Positions 31,011 through 41,082 of a stretch of DNA of 64,000 bases are shown here, piece after piece. Position 1 is the stretch's first letter, and every line of letters starts with the position of its first letter. The stretch is from an uncultured Lachnospiraceae bacterium (GTDB lineage: Bacteria > Bacillota > Clostridia > Lachnospirales > Lachnospiraceae). The translations under genes were made by a program, and so were the position numbers. Where the stretch lies: NCBI GenBank assembly GCA_934317005.1, contig CAKREB010000016.1:1-64000 (forward strand). The letters are read 5' to 3'. Below the pieces are notes generated by a model, which saw only the letters and a list, made by a program, of their open reading frames with translations, had not been told where the DNA came from and made no database searches.

Positions 31011-33230
31011 TTACCAGCCTTCCTGCTCCTTATTTTTAGCACTGGATGGTTTTTGGGGTGTATATGATTTTGGTGCTGCTGGTTTTGGTGTTATTCTTGG
31101 CTGCGATGTCATCGCATTCTTCTTATTGCTATTCTGTTCCAGCTGCTTTTGCACTGGCTTTGGTGTCGATGTGTCCTTTACCTTTGTCACTGAAATTTCT
31201 TCTCCTCTTCGAAAAGTTACCTTGCTTGTTGCCAAGACAATATCACTATCTTTCCACTTTGCTTTATTTTTAATCGTACAATAGTTTTTTAACTGGCCTA
31301 CCGTTGTCACACCATATGTTAATTTTGTACCTACACTGCCAAAAATCTTATCTCCACTTTCCTTTCTTCCATCGTACTGCTTTCCCTTCTGGAGATTTTC
31401 CGAATATACTTTTGTAATTGTTCCCTCTTTCAATGAAAAGCTAACGGTATCACGGTCATACAGACGCTTTCCAATCTCTGTCTGCGTAAGTGTCTTATTT
31501 TGCCAATTCTCATCTTTTCCATATAAGAATACGATTTCCGAAACCTTATGCTTGAGATAGTATGTCTCATCCTGATTTCTATTTTTCTTTTTCTGATAAT
31601 AATCTCCGGTATAAATAGACAGTTCCACATTGCTGGAACCATTTTTAACTGCTATCGGTTCCTTCTGTGCAATCAGCTCATCCGTTCCGGAAATCTGCTT
31701 TCCATCAACCAGAACTGCTTTGATTGTTCCATATGCTTTGCTGTCATCTCCACTTTCTGTGATTGAACCGCAGAATCTCTTCTGGTCATAGGTGGTTGCA
31801 TCATCTGCCTGCTGTGGAGAATAAATTTCCCAATCTGAAAGATAGGTAAATTTATTGCTGCTTGCAACTATTATTTTAGCAAGTACCTTCTTTTTCTTTA
31901 CCTGCTTATCTTTTTTAATATTTTTGATCAACGCACCGTCCACCAGACATTTAGAAGTAGTATAATCTTCAAATTCTTTGATTTCTTCCTTTTTGGCACT
32001 TATGTCATACCGATACTCTATCTGCAGATTTTTATCGGAAAATCCATACTTCTTCCAATTTTTCTGAAATGTATCGTAACTTTTTCCTACACCCGTGCTA
32101 AATTTAATTTCTGCCTTTCCTTCTAGCTGACGCTGTGCATTCTGCACTCTTGTATGAACCAATGCAGCTCCGCCAACTACAACAGCACATGCGATGACTG
32201 CTACCAGACACTTAATCCATTTAGATGTACCATCTGTCACCTTTTTCTTCTGCGTCACCTTGCGCCGCTTTGTCTCAGGATCATTTAACTCCCGGTAAAA
32301 CGCATCTGCAGAAGGAGTACGATCTTCCTGATAAACATTTAATGCATTCAGCACGGCATTTTCGATATATGGTTGTATATTAGGTACATACTTTGAAAGT
32401 GGTTCTAATGTATCATCCAATGCTCTCTCAACAGATTCCAACGGCACATGTCCAGTAACCATACGATAAAAAACCGCTCCTAATGCATATACATCCGTCC
32501 ATGGTCCTCGCTTTCCTTTGCTACGATATTGTTCTTCTGGCGCATAGCCCTGTTTTAAAACAATAGCAAGACTTTTTGAATGCTCCGTCGTGACATAACG
32601 TGTAGAGCCGAAATCTAACAGTTTAATTTCTCCTGTTGTCGTAACAATAATAGTTTCTGGTGCAATATCACAATGAATAACATCTAACGGATGTAATTTC
32701 CGCAACCCCTCTAAAATCTCACAAATAAATTTCTTTGCAATTTCAGGAGAAAAACGTTTTCCTGCATCTAAAATTTCTTGTAATGTCTTACCTTCTACAT
32801 ATTCTGAAATCAAATATCCTGTCTCGTTCTCTACCAAACAATCATAGACCTGAGCAATGCCCTGAACTGATTCAAGCTGCTGAATGCGGTTTCCCTCATT
32901 TAGAAAAGTCATTAACCCCTGATTAAACTGTTCCAATGCATCTCCAGAATATATGGTAACTTCATTGTCCCCTTCAGAACGCGTTGAAAAATCACTTGGA
33001 AGATACTCACTTACCATAACTTTACTTTTCTGTTCTAAGTTCAAGCCGATATACTTAACCATAAAACCACTATATTTCAATGCTCGCCCAATTAAATATT
33101 TTCCACCGATAATCGTTCCCGGTTCTAAATAGTATGCTTCCTGCTTTGCATGTACCTCATCATACCCGCAATGAGGGCAGACCGTCTTTCCCTCCGGAAT
33201 CTGCTCCATACAACCCATACACCACTTCAT
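31011..33230 (-). CDS. Predicted zinc-ribbon pseudokinase with extracellular domain
   Basis: The layout copies the island kinases: zinc ribbon (CMGC ... CPHCG), kinase fold about 45-315, transmembrane helix about 340-358 and a 380-residue extracellular beta-rich region with a Pro/Lys-rich tail. But key residues are changed: the glycine loop is ALKYSGFMVKY, the Lys of VAIK is Ser74 (VMVSEYLP), HRD is HCD (186-188) and the Asn of the catalytic loop is Thr193. DFG 206-208 is kept. It is therefore probably catalytically dead or very weak, serving as a sensor or scaffold for the active kinases. Confidence 0.85.
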   Translation of the reverse strand: MKWCMGCMEQIPEGKTVCPHCGYDEVHAKQEAYYLEPGTIIGGKYLIGRALKYSGFMVKYIGLNLEQKSKVMVSEYLPSDFSTRSEGDNEVTIYSGDALEQFNQGLMTFLNEGNRIQQLESVQGIAQVYDCLVENETGYLISEYVEGKTLQEILDAGKRFSPEIAKKFICEILEGLRKLHPLDVIHCDIAPETIIVTTTGEIKLLDFGSTRYVTTEHSKSLAIVLKQGYAPEEQYRSKGKRGPWTDVYALGAVFYRMVTGHVPLESVERALDDTLEPLSKYVPNIQPYIENAVLNALNVYQEDRTPSADAFYRELNDPETKRRKVTQKKKVTDGTSKWIKCLVAVIACAVVVGGAALVHTRVQNAQRQLEGKAEIKFSTGVGKSYDTFQKNWKKYGFSDKNLQIEYRYDISAKKEEIKEFEDYTTSKCLVDGALIKNIKKDKQVKKKKVLAKIIVASSNKFTYLSDWEIYSPQQADDATTYDQKRFCGSITESGDDSKAYGTIKAVLVDGKQISGTDELIAQKEPIAVKNGSSNVELSIYTGDYYQKKKNRNQDETYYLKHKVSEIVFLYGKDENWQNKTLTQTEIGKRLYDRDTVSFSLKEGTITKVYSENLQKGKQYDGRKESGDKIFGSVGTKLTYGVTTVGQLKNYCTIKNKAKWKDSDIVLATSKVTFRRGEEISVTKVKDTSTPKPVQKQLEQNSNKKNAMTSQPRITPKPAAPKSYTPQKPSSAKNKEQEGW

Positions 33231-33241
33231 CTACCATCACC

Positions 33242-34504
33242 TCACTTTTTAAGCGATACATTTGTTTTACCTGAGTAATATATTTTTTTACCTACCTTAT
33301 AGCCCAACTGTATCTCAAACTTTTTACTCTTAAAGCCATAACGGTTAAAATACAATACACTGCATTTTTTCTTTATCTTTGCTTTTTTGACCACATCAGC
33401 CTTTTTCCCTGTTGGTCCAAAATTAATCTGTGACACTTCATCTACCCTATAAAAAGTAACGCGCAAAAGTGTATTATTCCTGCTTAACTTCATGCGTACA
33501 TTTTTCGCAGATATCTTAGGCAGTTCTACTTTTATTGTTACATTCGCCAACTTCTTTCCATTTAACTTGATCTGAAGTGCCTTTGCTATTTTCTCGGCTG
33601 CAGGATAGCTGCCAATTGTCAATCTCTCTTTTTTGTCATCATATTTTGACGTCTTTGGAAGTTTGCTTGCATCACATTGATACGATATACCAAACGTATT
33701 TAAGTCTTTTTCCTCACTTGTTCCAAATAACAGCTTATTTATTTGCTTTTGTGATAATGTTTTAGATAATTTTTTACTCTTATCTAACGTCGCAGACAGC
33801 GTTTTTGTATATACAAGAACTTCTGTCGGCTGATTGTTCTCTGACACTTCTGTTTCCTCTTGATACGAATATACTTTTTTATTTTGCTTAGAATAGACAA
33901 ATACACTTCTAAAACGATAAATCCCCATTTTATCTATCGTAAATGTACACGTATCGTTTTTAATCTTCCTCTTTTTTAAAGTAGCCTTTTTGAATTGCCT
34001 AGTAAGTGTTACCCATTTTTTCCCTACTAAAATCTGCCACTGATAACTTCCCTGTGGCTGCTTAGATACATTAATAAGATCTGCTGTTAATCTTATCTGC
34101 TTTCCTTTTAACACTACCGCCGGAGAGCTTGCTTGATTTGCCTGCACCGTAACTGCGGCCGATGTTACCGTTTCTACTGGTGACTCTGTCGGCTCTACCG
34201 TTGGTATCGGTGCTTCTGTAATAGCAGGTCCTGTTGTTGGGTCCGGTGTTTCCGTTACTGCTGCCCCTGTTGTCGGCTGTGCAGATGCCATAGGCACTTC
34301 TGTTGCTACAATCGCCCCTGAACTGGTTACTGCTGGAGTTGCTGTCACATTATCAGCCTGTTTTCCCTGTACTACTGATTCCACCTGCGTCTGCCCATCT
34401 GCCACAGTCTGCGCATTAACACTCCCACCACTTGATAAGCATCCTGCTAGCAATGTAGCTGTTGTAATATATGCCAGCATCTTTTTCTGTTTTTTCTGTC
34501 TCAT
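33242..34504 (-). CDS. Lipoprotein-like secreted protein with Thr/Pro-rich linker
   Basis: The signal sequence ends with the lipobox-like LLAGC, so it is probably a lipoprotein. A Thr/Pro/Ala-rich linker (about 50-125) of the type seen in wall-crossing proteins follows, with a repeated TxxP pattern. A beta-rich Ig-like region (SYQWQILVGKKWVTLT, IYRFRSVFVYS) and a Lys-rich C-terminal part complete it. No catalytic motif is recognised. The linker is a plausible extracellular O-glycosylation region. It sits between the ABC transporter and the pseudokinase genes with 11-29 bp gaps. Confidence 0.72.
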   Translation of the reverse strand: MRQKKQKKMLAYITTATLLAGCLSSGGSVNAQTVADGQTQVESVVQGKQADNVTATPAVTSSGAIVATEVPMASAQPTTGAAVTETPDPTTGPAITEAPIPTVEPTESPVETVTSAAVTVQANQASSPAVVLKGKQIRLTADLINVSKQPQGSYQWQILVGKKWVTLTRQFKKATLKKRKIKNDTCTFTIDKMGIYRFRSVFVYSKQNKKVYSYQEETEVSENNQPTEVLVYTKTLSATLDKSKKLSKTLSQKQINKLLFGTSEEKDLNTFGISYQCDASKLPKTSKYDDKKERLTIGSYPAAEKIAKALQIKLNGKKLANVTIKVELPKISAKNVRMKLSRNNTLLRVTFYRVDEVSQINFGPTGKKADVVKKAKIKKKCSVLYFNRYGFKSKKFEIQLGYKVGKKIYYSGKTNVSLKK

Positions 34505-34533
34505 ATCTTTGTACCTCTCTTTCCGATGTCATC

Positions 34534-36915
34534 CTACCGCTGATCTTTTTTCAGACCGCGCAATACAAATGCGCTGATAACTCCACACACCAGGGTGATC
34601 AATAATAATACTCCCCATGTATTAGTAAGATGTCCTACTCCTCTGTTATAAAAATCACTGGTCTTATGTGGCATATTTTTTACCGACGACTTCAATTTAT
34701 TGAGATTCGTTATATTTCCCAGACATTCCATAGACCATCTGCTGACTGTAATATACGAAATCTTATGTGCTGCTCCTTCCAGCTCAAATAACACTCCCGA
34801 AAAAAGAAGCTGAATGATCAACACAAACGGTGCGATTGCCATGGCACGGTCTGCATTTCTTACAAAAGCAGAAACAATCAATCCCATTGCTGCCGATGCA
34901 AGGATTGTCAGGAACATAGTCAGCCATATTTCTAACTGCGATGTCGCCAAAATCTGCGCCTTTTTGGGAGCATGCTTCATAAGCATTAAAAATACCGTTG
35001 TCAAAATCGTAGCCTGCAAAATACAAATAACTCCCTGAACTATGTATTTTGATACCACATAAACCCACAATCGCAGATTACCCATGTACTCCCTCTTTAA
35101 AATAGCCCGTTCCTTACACACTTCCTGGATTGTATTAAACAAACCGATCCAAATACCGGAACAAGCCAGTGCAAACATGATTGACTGCGTAGATTCATAT
35201 ACCTTAAATGCATTACTTTGTGCTACGATCGTAAGTAGTAGTGCTATAATAAGCGGCTGCAAAAACAAAAGCAGCAAGCGCTGTTTATCATTCCAGGTCA
35301 GTTCAAAATAACGCACTGTTAATACATTAAGCTGACGAACTGCCGACACTTGTCTGGATGCATTATGAAGCATCTTTTCTGCCGCCTGTTGTTTCTCCTG
35401 TTTTGTATTATTCCAATTAGGCTGCTCCTCCTTCAGATAATGCTGCAAATAGTACTCATTCCATTGCTGCACATTACTACCAAGTTCGTTATATACATCC
35501 ACAAGACTGTTCTTTTTAAAATACTCTAATATTTCAGATGGTGACCCACAGTAACAAATCTTTCCTCCCGGTCCCATAAAGATTACTTTGTCGCAAAGCT
35601 GTATACTCTGCGTCGTATGCGTGACCATAATAATGGTTTTACCTTCTGATTTTGAAAGTTTTGCCAATGTATGCATCAAACTTTGCTCTGTATCCGGATC
35701 CAGTCCTGAAGTCGGTTCATCTAAGAAAAACAAACCTGGATCTGCCAAAAGTTCTACCGCAATACTTGCTCTTTTCTTCTGTCCACCGCTCAATTTACGA
35801 ATGTAAGTATCCTCATGTTCCTCCAGACTAACCATCTGCAACACTTTATGAATCCGCTTTTCCATTTCCTCACGCGTCGTATCAGATGGCATCTTCATTC
35901 TCGCAGTGTAATAAAGCATTTTATACAATTTAAGATTTTCGTATATGATATCCTGCTGCGGAACAAATCCGATCATGTTTTTGAGTGTTGAAAAGTTTTT
36001 CGCAAGATTAATACCGTTGCAGTACACTCTTCCGTTAATCTGACTGTCAAAGCCGCTCATCGCATTCATAACCGTTGTCTTTCCTGCTCCGGAACCACCA
36101 ATAATCGCTACAAATTCATTACTTCCAATATCGCAGAACACACGATTTAATATTTTTTTACGCTTTGCTCCGTTTCCGACTATCTTATTGATATTTTGTA
36201 AATGCAGCGAGATACCATTTCCACTACCCTGATACATCAGACTTCCGTCTAGGATAAAAAATAACGTTCCGGCAATTCGGATAAAGTCTCCTTCACGTAC
36301 CAAAGCACCTCCCTGAATACGCTCTCCGTTGACATAAATACCGTTCATGCTCTTATTGTCATATATTGCGTATCCATTGGACTCTCTTCTGATAACAGCA
36401 TGCTTTCTGGAAAAACTCGGACTATCCATAACAATTGTGCTTCTGGTATCGCGTCCGATTGTTATCACCTCGTTTCCAAGTTCTATACTCTGCCATGCAT
36501 TACGGTTATCCGAATCTGTCAGAATAAGCATTACCGATTTTTTCTGCCCCTGAACCTTTCCCTCAATCCGCAAAATGAAGTCAGATGCATTTTTTTCATA
36601 ATATTGCTTCGAAATCATCTTGTGATATACCTGTCCCTCGGAATAATAGGTTCCATTTGTACTCCCAATATCACCTACATAAACCCCCTGACTGGTAATC
36701 TTAATTTTTCCATGCACACGGGATATGACAGCATTATCAATGCAAATATCACATTTTTGACTATCCCGTCCAAAGAAAACCGATTCCTTATTCATTGCAA
36801 GCAGATTATACTCTCTCATGCTACCCTCATTGATCACAATAAGCCGCTTGCTCCTTCTGGAATCCCGATTAATCTGTTCATATCTTGTTTCTTGTATATT
36901 TTCTATTGTGGGCAT
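34534..36915 (-). CDS. ABC transporter with two N-terminal FHA domains
   Basis: Two FHA domains come first (about 20-115: SVFFGRDSQKCDICIDNAVISR with VHGKI; about 130-225: VITIGRDTRSTIVMDSPSFSR with KHAVI). An ABC ATPase follows at about 240-480 (Walker A GGSGAGKTT, signature LSGGQKKR, Walker B FFLDEPTSGLD). An ABC-2-type permease domain with six helices forms the end (about 540-790). ABCG-type half transporters of this build include mycobacterial Rv1747, where FHA domains bind the kinase PknF. Here it is the best candidate output of the island: export gated by phosphothreonine. Confidence 0.9.
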   Translation of the reverse strand: MPTIENIQETRYEQINRDSRRSKRLIVINEGSMREYNLLAMNKESVFFGRDSQKCDICIDNAVISRVHGKIKITSQGVYVGDIGSTNGTYYSEGQVYHKMISKQYYEKNASDFILRIEGKVQGQKKSVMLILTDSDNRNAWQSIELGNEVITIGRDTRSTIVMDSPSFSRKHAVIRRESNGYAIYDNKSMNGIYVNGERIQGGALVREGDFIRIAGTLFFILDGSLMYQGSGNGISLHLQNINKIVGNGAKRKKILNRVFCDIGSNEFVAIIGGSGAGKTTVMNAMSGFDSQINGRVYCNGINLAKNFSTLKNMIGFVPQQDIIYENLKLYKMLYYTARMKMPSDTTREEMEKRIHKVLQMVSLEEHEDTYIRKLSGGQKKRASIAVELLADPGLFFLDEPTSGLDPDTEQSLMHTLAKLSKSEGKTIIMVTHTTQSIQLCDKVIFMGPGGKICYCGSPSEILEYFKKNSLVDVYNELGSNVQQWNEYYLQHYLKEEQPNWNNTKQEKQQAAEKMLHNASRQVSAVRQLNVLTVRYFELTWNDKQRLLLLFLQPLIIALLLTIVAQSNAFKVYESTQSIMFALACSGIWIGLFNTIQEVCKERAILKREYMGNLRLWVYVVSKYIVQGVICILQATILTTVFLMLMKHAPKKAQILATSQLEIWLTMFLTILASAAMGLIVSAFVRNADRAMAIAPFVLIIQLLFSGVLFELEGAAHKISYITVSRWSMECLGNITNLNKLKSSVKNMPHKTSDFYNRGVGHLTNTWGVLLLITLVCGVISAFVLRGLKKDQR

Positions 36916-36948
36916 GGCTCCATCTTCCTCCTTAACAGAAACTTTTAT

Positions 36949-39315
36949 TTATTCTTCCTGCTTTTTCTCAAAAGCGTCACAATAGCCTTGTAATGCTTTT
37001 TTACTGTTTATTTTTTTCTGCACGATTCCTTTTGACAGATTTGTAATTCTTCCACTTCCTTTTGCAATCAAAAGACATGGAAATGATTTATCTTTGATCA
37101 GCTTTTCTACAACCTGCTGCGATGAATTGATCGAAAAAAATTCTTCAAAACCACTTGTATTTTCACCGGATGCATTTTGAAAGGTTACATCAGATACCGG
37201 AAATGCAGTATCTTTATCCGCTGCACACTGCTGCTGACCCAATGCAAAATATACAAATCGCATTGCTGCAAGCCTTTTATTTTTACTACTCTTTGCCGAA
37301 ATTGCCAATTTACAGTCATACTGTACTAACATCTTGCCATCTACCGTTGGCACCAGAACCTTATATGGAATTGCCGTACTAATCTTTCTGATTTTTGCCT
37401 GATATAGCTGACTACGATACCCTGCTCCGGCCAAAACACTATTTCCATACATAGGCGTTGTATCTTTTTCTGTTTTCCATTTCAAACTTTTCATCGTTGA
37501 CTGTCTTATATTCAAAAATCTATTCATCGTATCAATCATTCCATTTTTAAATGTAAATACTCCCTTTTTGTAATCAAATCCGCTTTGACTTTGTAAAATA
37601 GAAGATAACACTACAGCCCTGCTGTCTAAATAAGTGTGCTCTTGTCCCGATGTATTCGCCTGAACAATCTTGCTTAATTCAATTGTTCCAGTTTTTCCCT
37701 GATTCAATAAAGAGCTGGAGATCACATTACTCTTCTTGTAGTTATTTCTCATAGAGTCTGTAACATCTCCATTGTCTATATCAATCCCATAAAACATCAA
37801 AACATCAAACGAAATCGGCATCTCTTTCATATCGGAAAAATATTTTTGATATGGTGAAAAATACAAATATTCTTTTGTATCTATGTTTTGACATACATTA
37901 TCTTTGTACGACTCTAACTTATATTTACTTAAATCCGAAACATTATCACTTACAAAAATATCTGGAAACTTCTCCTCTCCTGATATTGCTGCATCAAGTG
38001 CCTGTTCCATATCACCATATTTTTTCTGTCCTTTTGGCGCAGACTCTGTGATATCTCGAATTGTAATTTTAATCCCCTCATTTTCCTTTTTCATCTGTAC
38101 AATAGCATCAGAATCATTTGTACTAACTTCTGAAAAGGAATCTGAAACATCGCTTAACATATCCCTCTTATCTTTACTGTCTACCCAAATAGTAAGTGTA
38201 TCTTTTTTTAGATTTTCTTCAAACATGGTATTCTTCTCTTTTAATACAGTTTGAAATAACGCAACTACTACTATAAGAAATACTACAATCAACAAAGAAC
38301 ATGTGATTATCCAGTTTCTTTTTCTATTCTCCCTTTTAATTTTTTCCCTCGGATATACCGCCATTCTTTTTCCATGAATGGCATCATCCAATTGTTGAAC
38401 TCCCTGAAAGCGGAGTTCCGGCTGCACCGCCAGAGCTTCCATAACTGTTCGATCTAAATTTGAATCAATTGAAACTCCCAGTTCCATTGGAGATTGTAAT
38501 TCGTCTTTATATTCTCTTTGCGTAGACTCTATTGGTTTGACTCCAGTCAACATTTGATACAAAATTGCTCCAATAGAATATACATCTGTAAAATATCCTT
38601 GTTTACTACTGTCCCTATACTGTTCCGGAGCAGAATAGCCTACTTTAATTACCTTTTCTCCTTCCGCTACATCACTTAGTTTGGCTGCACCAAAGTCAAA
38701 TACTTTGATTGTTCCATCTTTTAAGACAAAAATATTGTCTGGACTGATATCACGATGTACAATTCCCTGCGCATGAATTTTTTTAACCGCCTCTATAATA
38801 GGTTCTATCACTTGAAACGCCGCTTTGACATCCATTTTTCCCTTTTGTGCCAATTCATCCTTTAGCAATGTTCCTTCAATATATTCCATGATAATATATG
38901 CTGTATTGTTTTCTTCAAAATAATCATATACATTCACAATATCTTTCGCTTTACCAAAACGAACAATACTCTGCGCTTCTATCAAAAATCTTTTTTTCTG
39001 AATTTCAAATTTTTTTTCTTTCTCTCCAGATAGCAAACCTACTTTTTTATGACCATTTGCCCTATTCACTAAACCTACCGGAAAAAATTCTTTTACTGCT
39101 ACAATCACACCGAGCGTAGTATCATAGCATCGATATGTAATACCAAAACCTCCTGCACCTATCACAGTACCAACAATAAAATGATTCGCCAGTATTGTTC
39201 CCGGTCTGAGATAGTGCGGCTGTTCCGGTTCTGTTTCTTCTACATAGCCACAAAAAGGACATTTCATTTTCTGCCCTTTTACGCTAAAGCAATTCATACA
39301 CAATTCACTCGCCAT
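36949..39315 (-). CDS. Zinc-ribbon Ser/Thr kinase with solute-binding-protein-like sensor
   Basis: Zinc ribbon (CMNC ... CPFCG), kinase domain about 44-315 (GAGGFGITY, Lys75 in VAVKEFFP, HRDISPDN, DFG), transmembrane helix about 335-358. The remaining 420 residues look like an extracellular solute-binding protein (SBP_bac): TLTIWVDSKD, PDIFVSDN, FDVLMFYGI, then a C-terminal stretch with MRFVYFAL. This would let a bound ligand control the kinase. The SBP assignment rests on general similarity and I rate it moderately. All catalytic residues are present. Confidence 0.82.
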   Translation of the reverse strand: MASELCMNCFSVKGQKMKCPFCGYVEETEPEQPHYLRPGTILANHFIVGTVIGAGGFGITYRCYDTTLGVIVAVKEFFPVGLVNRANGHKKVGLLSGEKEKKFEIQKKRFLIEAQSIVRFGKAKDIVNVYDYFEENNTAYIIMEYIEGTLLKDELAQKGKMDVKAAFQVIEPIIEAVKKIHAQGIVHRDISPDNIFVLKDGTIKVFDFGAAKLSDVAEGEKVIKVGYSAPEQYRDSSKQGYFTDVYSIGAILYQMLTGVKPIESTQREYKDELQSPMELGVSIDSNLDRTVMEALAVQPELRFQGVQQLDDAIHGKRMAVYPREKIKRENRKRNWIITCSLLIVVFLIVVVALFQTVLKEKNTMFEENLKKDTLTIWVDSKDKRDMLSDVSDSFSEVSTNDSDAIVQMKKENEGIKITIRDITESAPKGQKKYGDMEQALDAAISGEEKFPDIFVSDNVSDLSKYKLESYKDNVCQNIDTKEYLYFSPYQKYFSDMKEMPISFDVLMFYGIDIDNGDVTDSMRNNYKKSNVISSSLLNQGKTGTIELSKIVQANTSGQEHTYLDSRAVVLSSILQSQSGFDYKKGVFTFKNGMIDTMNRFLNIRQSTMKSLKWKTEKDTTPMYGNSVLAGAGYRSQLYQAKIRKISTAIPYKVLVPTVDGKMLVQYDCKLAISAKSSKNKRLAAMRFVYFALGQQQCAADKDTAFPVSDVTFQNASGENTSGFEEFFSINSSQQVVEKLIKDKSFPCLLIAKGSGRITNLSKGIVQKKINSKKALQGYCDAFEKKQEE

Positions 39316-39340
39316 AATTACCTCTTCTCTTTTTCACTTC

Positions 39341-40279
39341 TTACTCTAAGCGAAAACGATTTTCCTCACTTCCTATCGCTAAGATTGTATTTGGTTCCAA
39401 ATATACTGCTATATTTTGTGGAATACATTCTTTGCTCTCATTTACAAAGCACCCATTACTGGAACGGTCAATAATTTTAAACTTCTGCTCCTGTTCCATC
39501 CAAGTTATGCTACAATGAAATCTGCTTACCCTTTTTTCCTGCGGAAAGACCAAATCATTAGATAAGTCTCGTCCAAGCTTTAACGTCTCATCTGCCCGAA
39601 ATGGTATTTCAGCTCCGGAAAATACCCCCGCAACACCTACCATCACTCCACGCGGACCTGAAACTTCTTCACTCACCGTAATCAAAGGATCTTCAGAATC
39701 ATCTGCACTTTCATTCACCATAGTTAAAGGATTTTCAGAATCATCTACATCCACCTCCTCATACTCTCTCAAGTTTTCTGATGATGTGTAAATGCTATCT
39801 TGCATATTTTTTTTCAACCACCAACTAATTCCTTCTAACAGAATTGCTATTGCTGAAAAAACAAGGAAAAACCATAGCATATTTCCCACTTGAAACTTTT
39901 GTGCATCATTTAATCTTTCAGGAAATAGTTTCGAAAACTGCATCATAAATATAACATTCAAGCCAAATACTATCACTGCGTTAATTGTCAAAAACTGTTG
40001 TCCCTTTTTTAAGACAAAGCTTGCCACACCACATACTAACGACAAAATAATCGGAAGAAGTAATGTAACTAAAACAAGCAATAATTGATTTTGCGTAATC
40101 ACCTGCTTGGTCCCTTCTAATTTCCGTCCTGTCATCCACCAAATAAAATCAATCGAACGATATGTAAGAGACGCATAATTTTCCTGATAAATCGTTAATA
40201 CAGGAAAAAAAAGACACATCAATTCTGCTAAAAATGCAACTCCACCTATTCTTTGAAAATATTTTGAAAAACGAGTCAT
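39341..40279 (-). CDS. Multi-pass membrane protein with C-terminal FHA domain
   Basis: About four membrane helices lie in the first 170 residues (VAFLAELMCLFFPVL; LLLVLVTLLLPIILSLVCG; LTINAVIVFGLNVIFMM; MLWFFLVFSAIAILLE). An acidic linker with a repeated DDSENPLTMV/DDSEDPLITV unit leads into a C-terminal FHA domain (KLGRDLSNDLVFPQEKRVSR, FHCSI, SSNGCFVNE). The duplicated acidic/Ser-rich linker could be a phosphorylation region. It follows the FHA adaptor gene by 17 bp. Confidence 0.82.
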   Translation of the reverse strand: MTRFSKYFQRIGGVAFLAELMCLFFPVLTIYQENYASLTYRSIDFIWWMTGRKLEGTKQVITQNQLLLVLVTLLLPIILSLVCGVASFVLKKGQQFLTINAVIVFGLNVIFMMQFSKLFPERLNDAQKFQVGNMLWFFLVFSAIAILLEGISWWLKKNMQDSIYTSSENLREYEEVDVDDSENPLTMVNESADDSEDPLITVSEEVSGPRGVMVGVAGVFSGAEIPFRADETLKLGRDLSNDLVFPQEKRVSRFHCSITWMEQEQKFKIIDRSSNGCFVNESKECIPQNIAVYLEPNTILAIGSEENRFRLE

Positions 40280-40296
40280 GTTCGATACAACTCCTC

Positions 40297-41079
40297 CTAT
40301 ACATTTTTACGTAATGTATCTGTCCAATTAAACTTTTCGCTACATAGTGGCATGAATAAAAGATTCACATCACCTACTGTAATAATGTCATACGCTGATA
40401 ATTTCATAGTCTGAAGAACAACCTGATCATTCAAATAAACTAACTCACTGGATTCACCTGGCTGTACTAAATACAAATGTTTCTTTGGTTCATACACAAC
40501 AATCGCATGTTTATTACGCGAGACACTTTTATCTCCATCCAAAACAACGTCCATGCTCTGATCTCTTCCTATAAAATTTTTACCGGTTTTCAAACGAAAA
40601 TCCTGCCCAATATGATTTCCAGATGCTGCCACGAGCCATCCAACACAAGGAGTCGTTATTCTTGAAGCACTAAGCTGTTGTGCCGGTATGATTCTTCCTG
40701 TATTTGGTTCATCAAAATATTCACTATAAATACCGACCGTATGATCATCATCCATACTCATATCTGCCAAATCGAGATTTCCCAATGTCACTGGTGGCTT
40801 CACATCTACAGTCTCAGTCGGATCTATCGCAACTATTCCCCCACCATTTGTACCTTGTATTCTTCCCGTCACTTCAGTAGCTGGTATAGTTTTTATTTCT
40901 GGAGTTCTATCTCCTCCCATTCCATCCAGTGGTACTGTCTCACCAATTCCATCACCCATGTCCTCTGTAAATACCGTAGTAAGACTTTCATCTGTCTTTG
41001 CCCCCTGCGCACAATATGGGCATGTTGAAAATTTTTCTTTGTCAAAAAAATGTCCGTTTCCACATCTGCTTAAATTCAT
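40297..41079 (-). CDS. FHA-domain adaptor with N-terminal zinc-binding motif
   Basis: The N-terminal motif MNLSRCGNGHFFD followed by CPYC is a zinc-knuckle type element seen in FHA proteins of phospho-signalling clusters. A long acidic, Thr-rich stretch follows (about 30-140, including TETVD and DDHTVGIYSE), which offers candidate phospho-Thr sites. A C-terminal FHA domain (FRLKTGKNFIGRDQSMDVVL, VSRNKHAIVVYEP) is the remainder. There is no membrane segment. It lies 3 bp from the PP2C gene. A GarA-like substrate/adaptor role is inferred. Confidence 0.83.
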   Translation of the reverse strand: MNLSRCGNGHFFDKEKFSTCPYCAQGAKTDESLTTVFTEDMGDGIGETVPLDGMGGDRTPEIKTIPATEVTGRIQGTNGGGIVAIDPTETVDVKPPVTLGNLDLADMSMDDDHTVGIYSEYFDEPNTGRIIPAQQLSASRITTPCVGWLVAASGNHIGQDFRLKTGKNFIGRDQSMDVVLDGDKSVSRNKHAIVVYEPKKHLYLVQPGESSELVYLNDQVVLQTMKLSAYDIITVGDVNLLFMPLCSEKFNWTDTLRKNV

Positions 41080-41082
41080 ATT

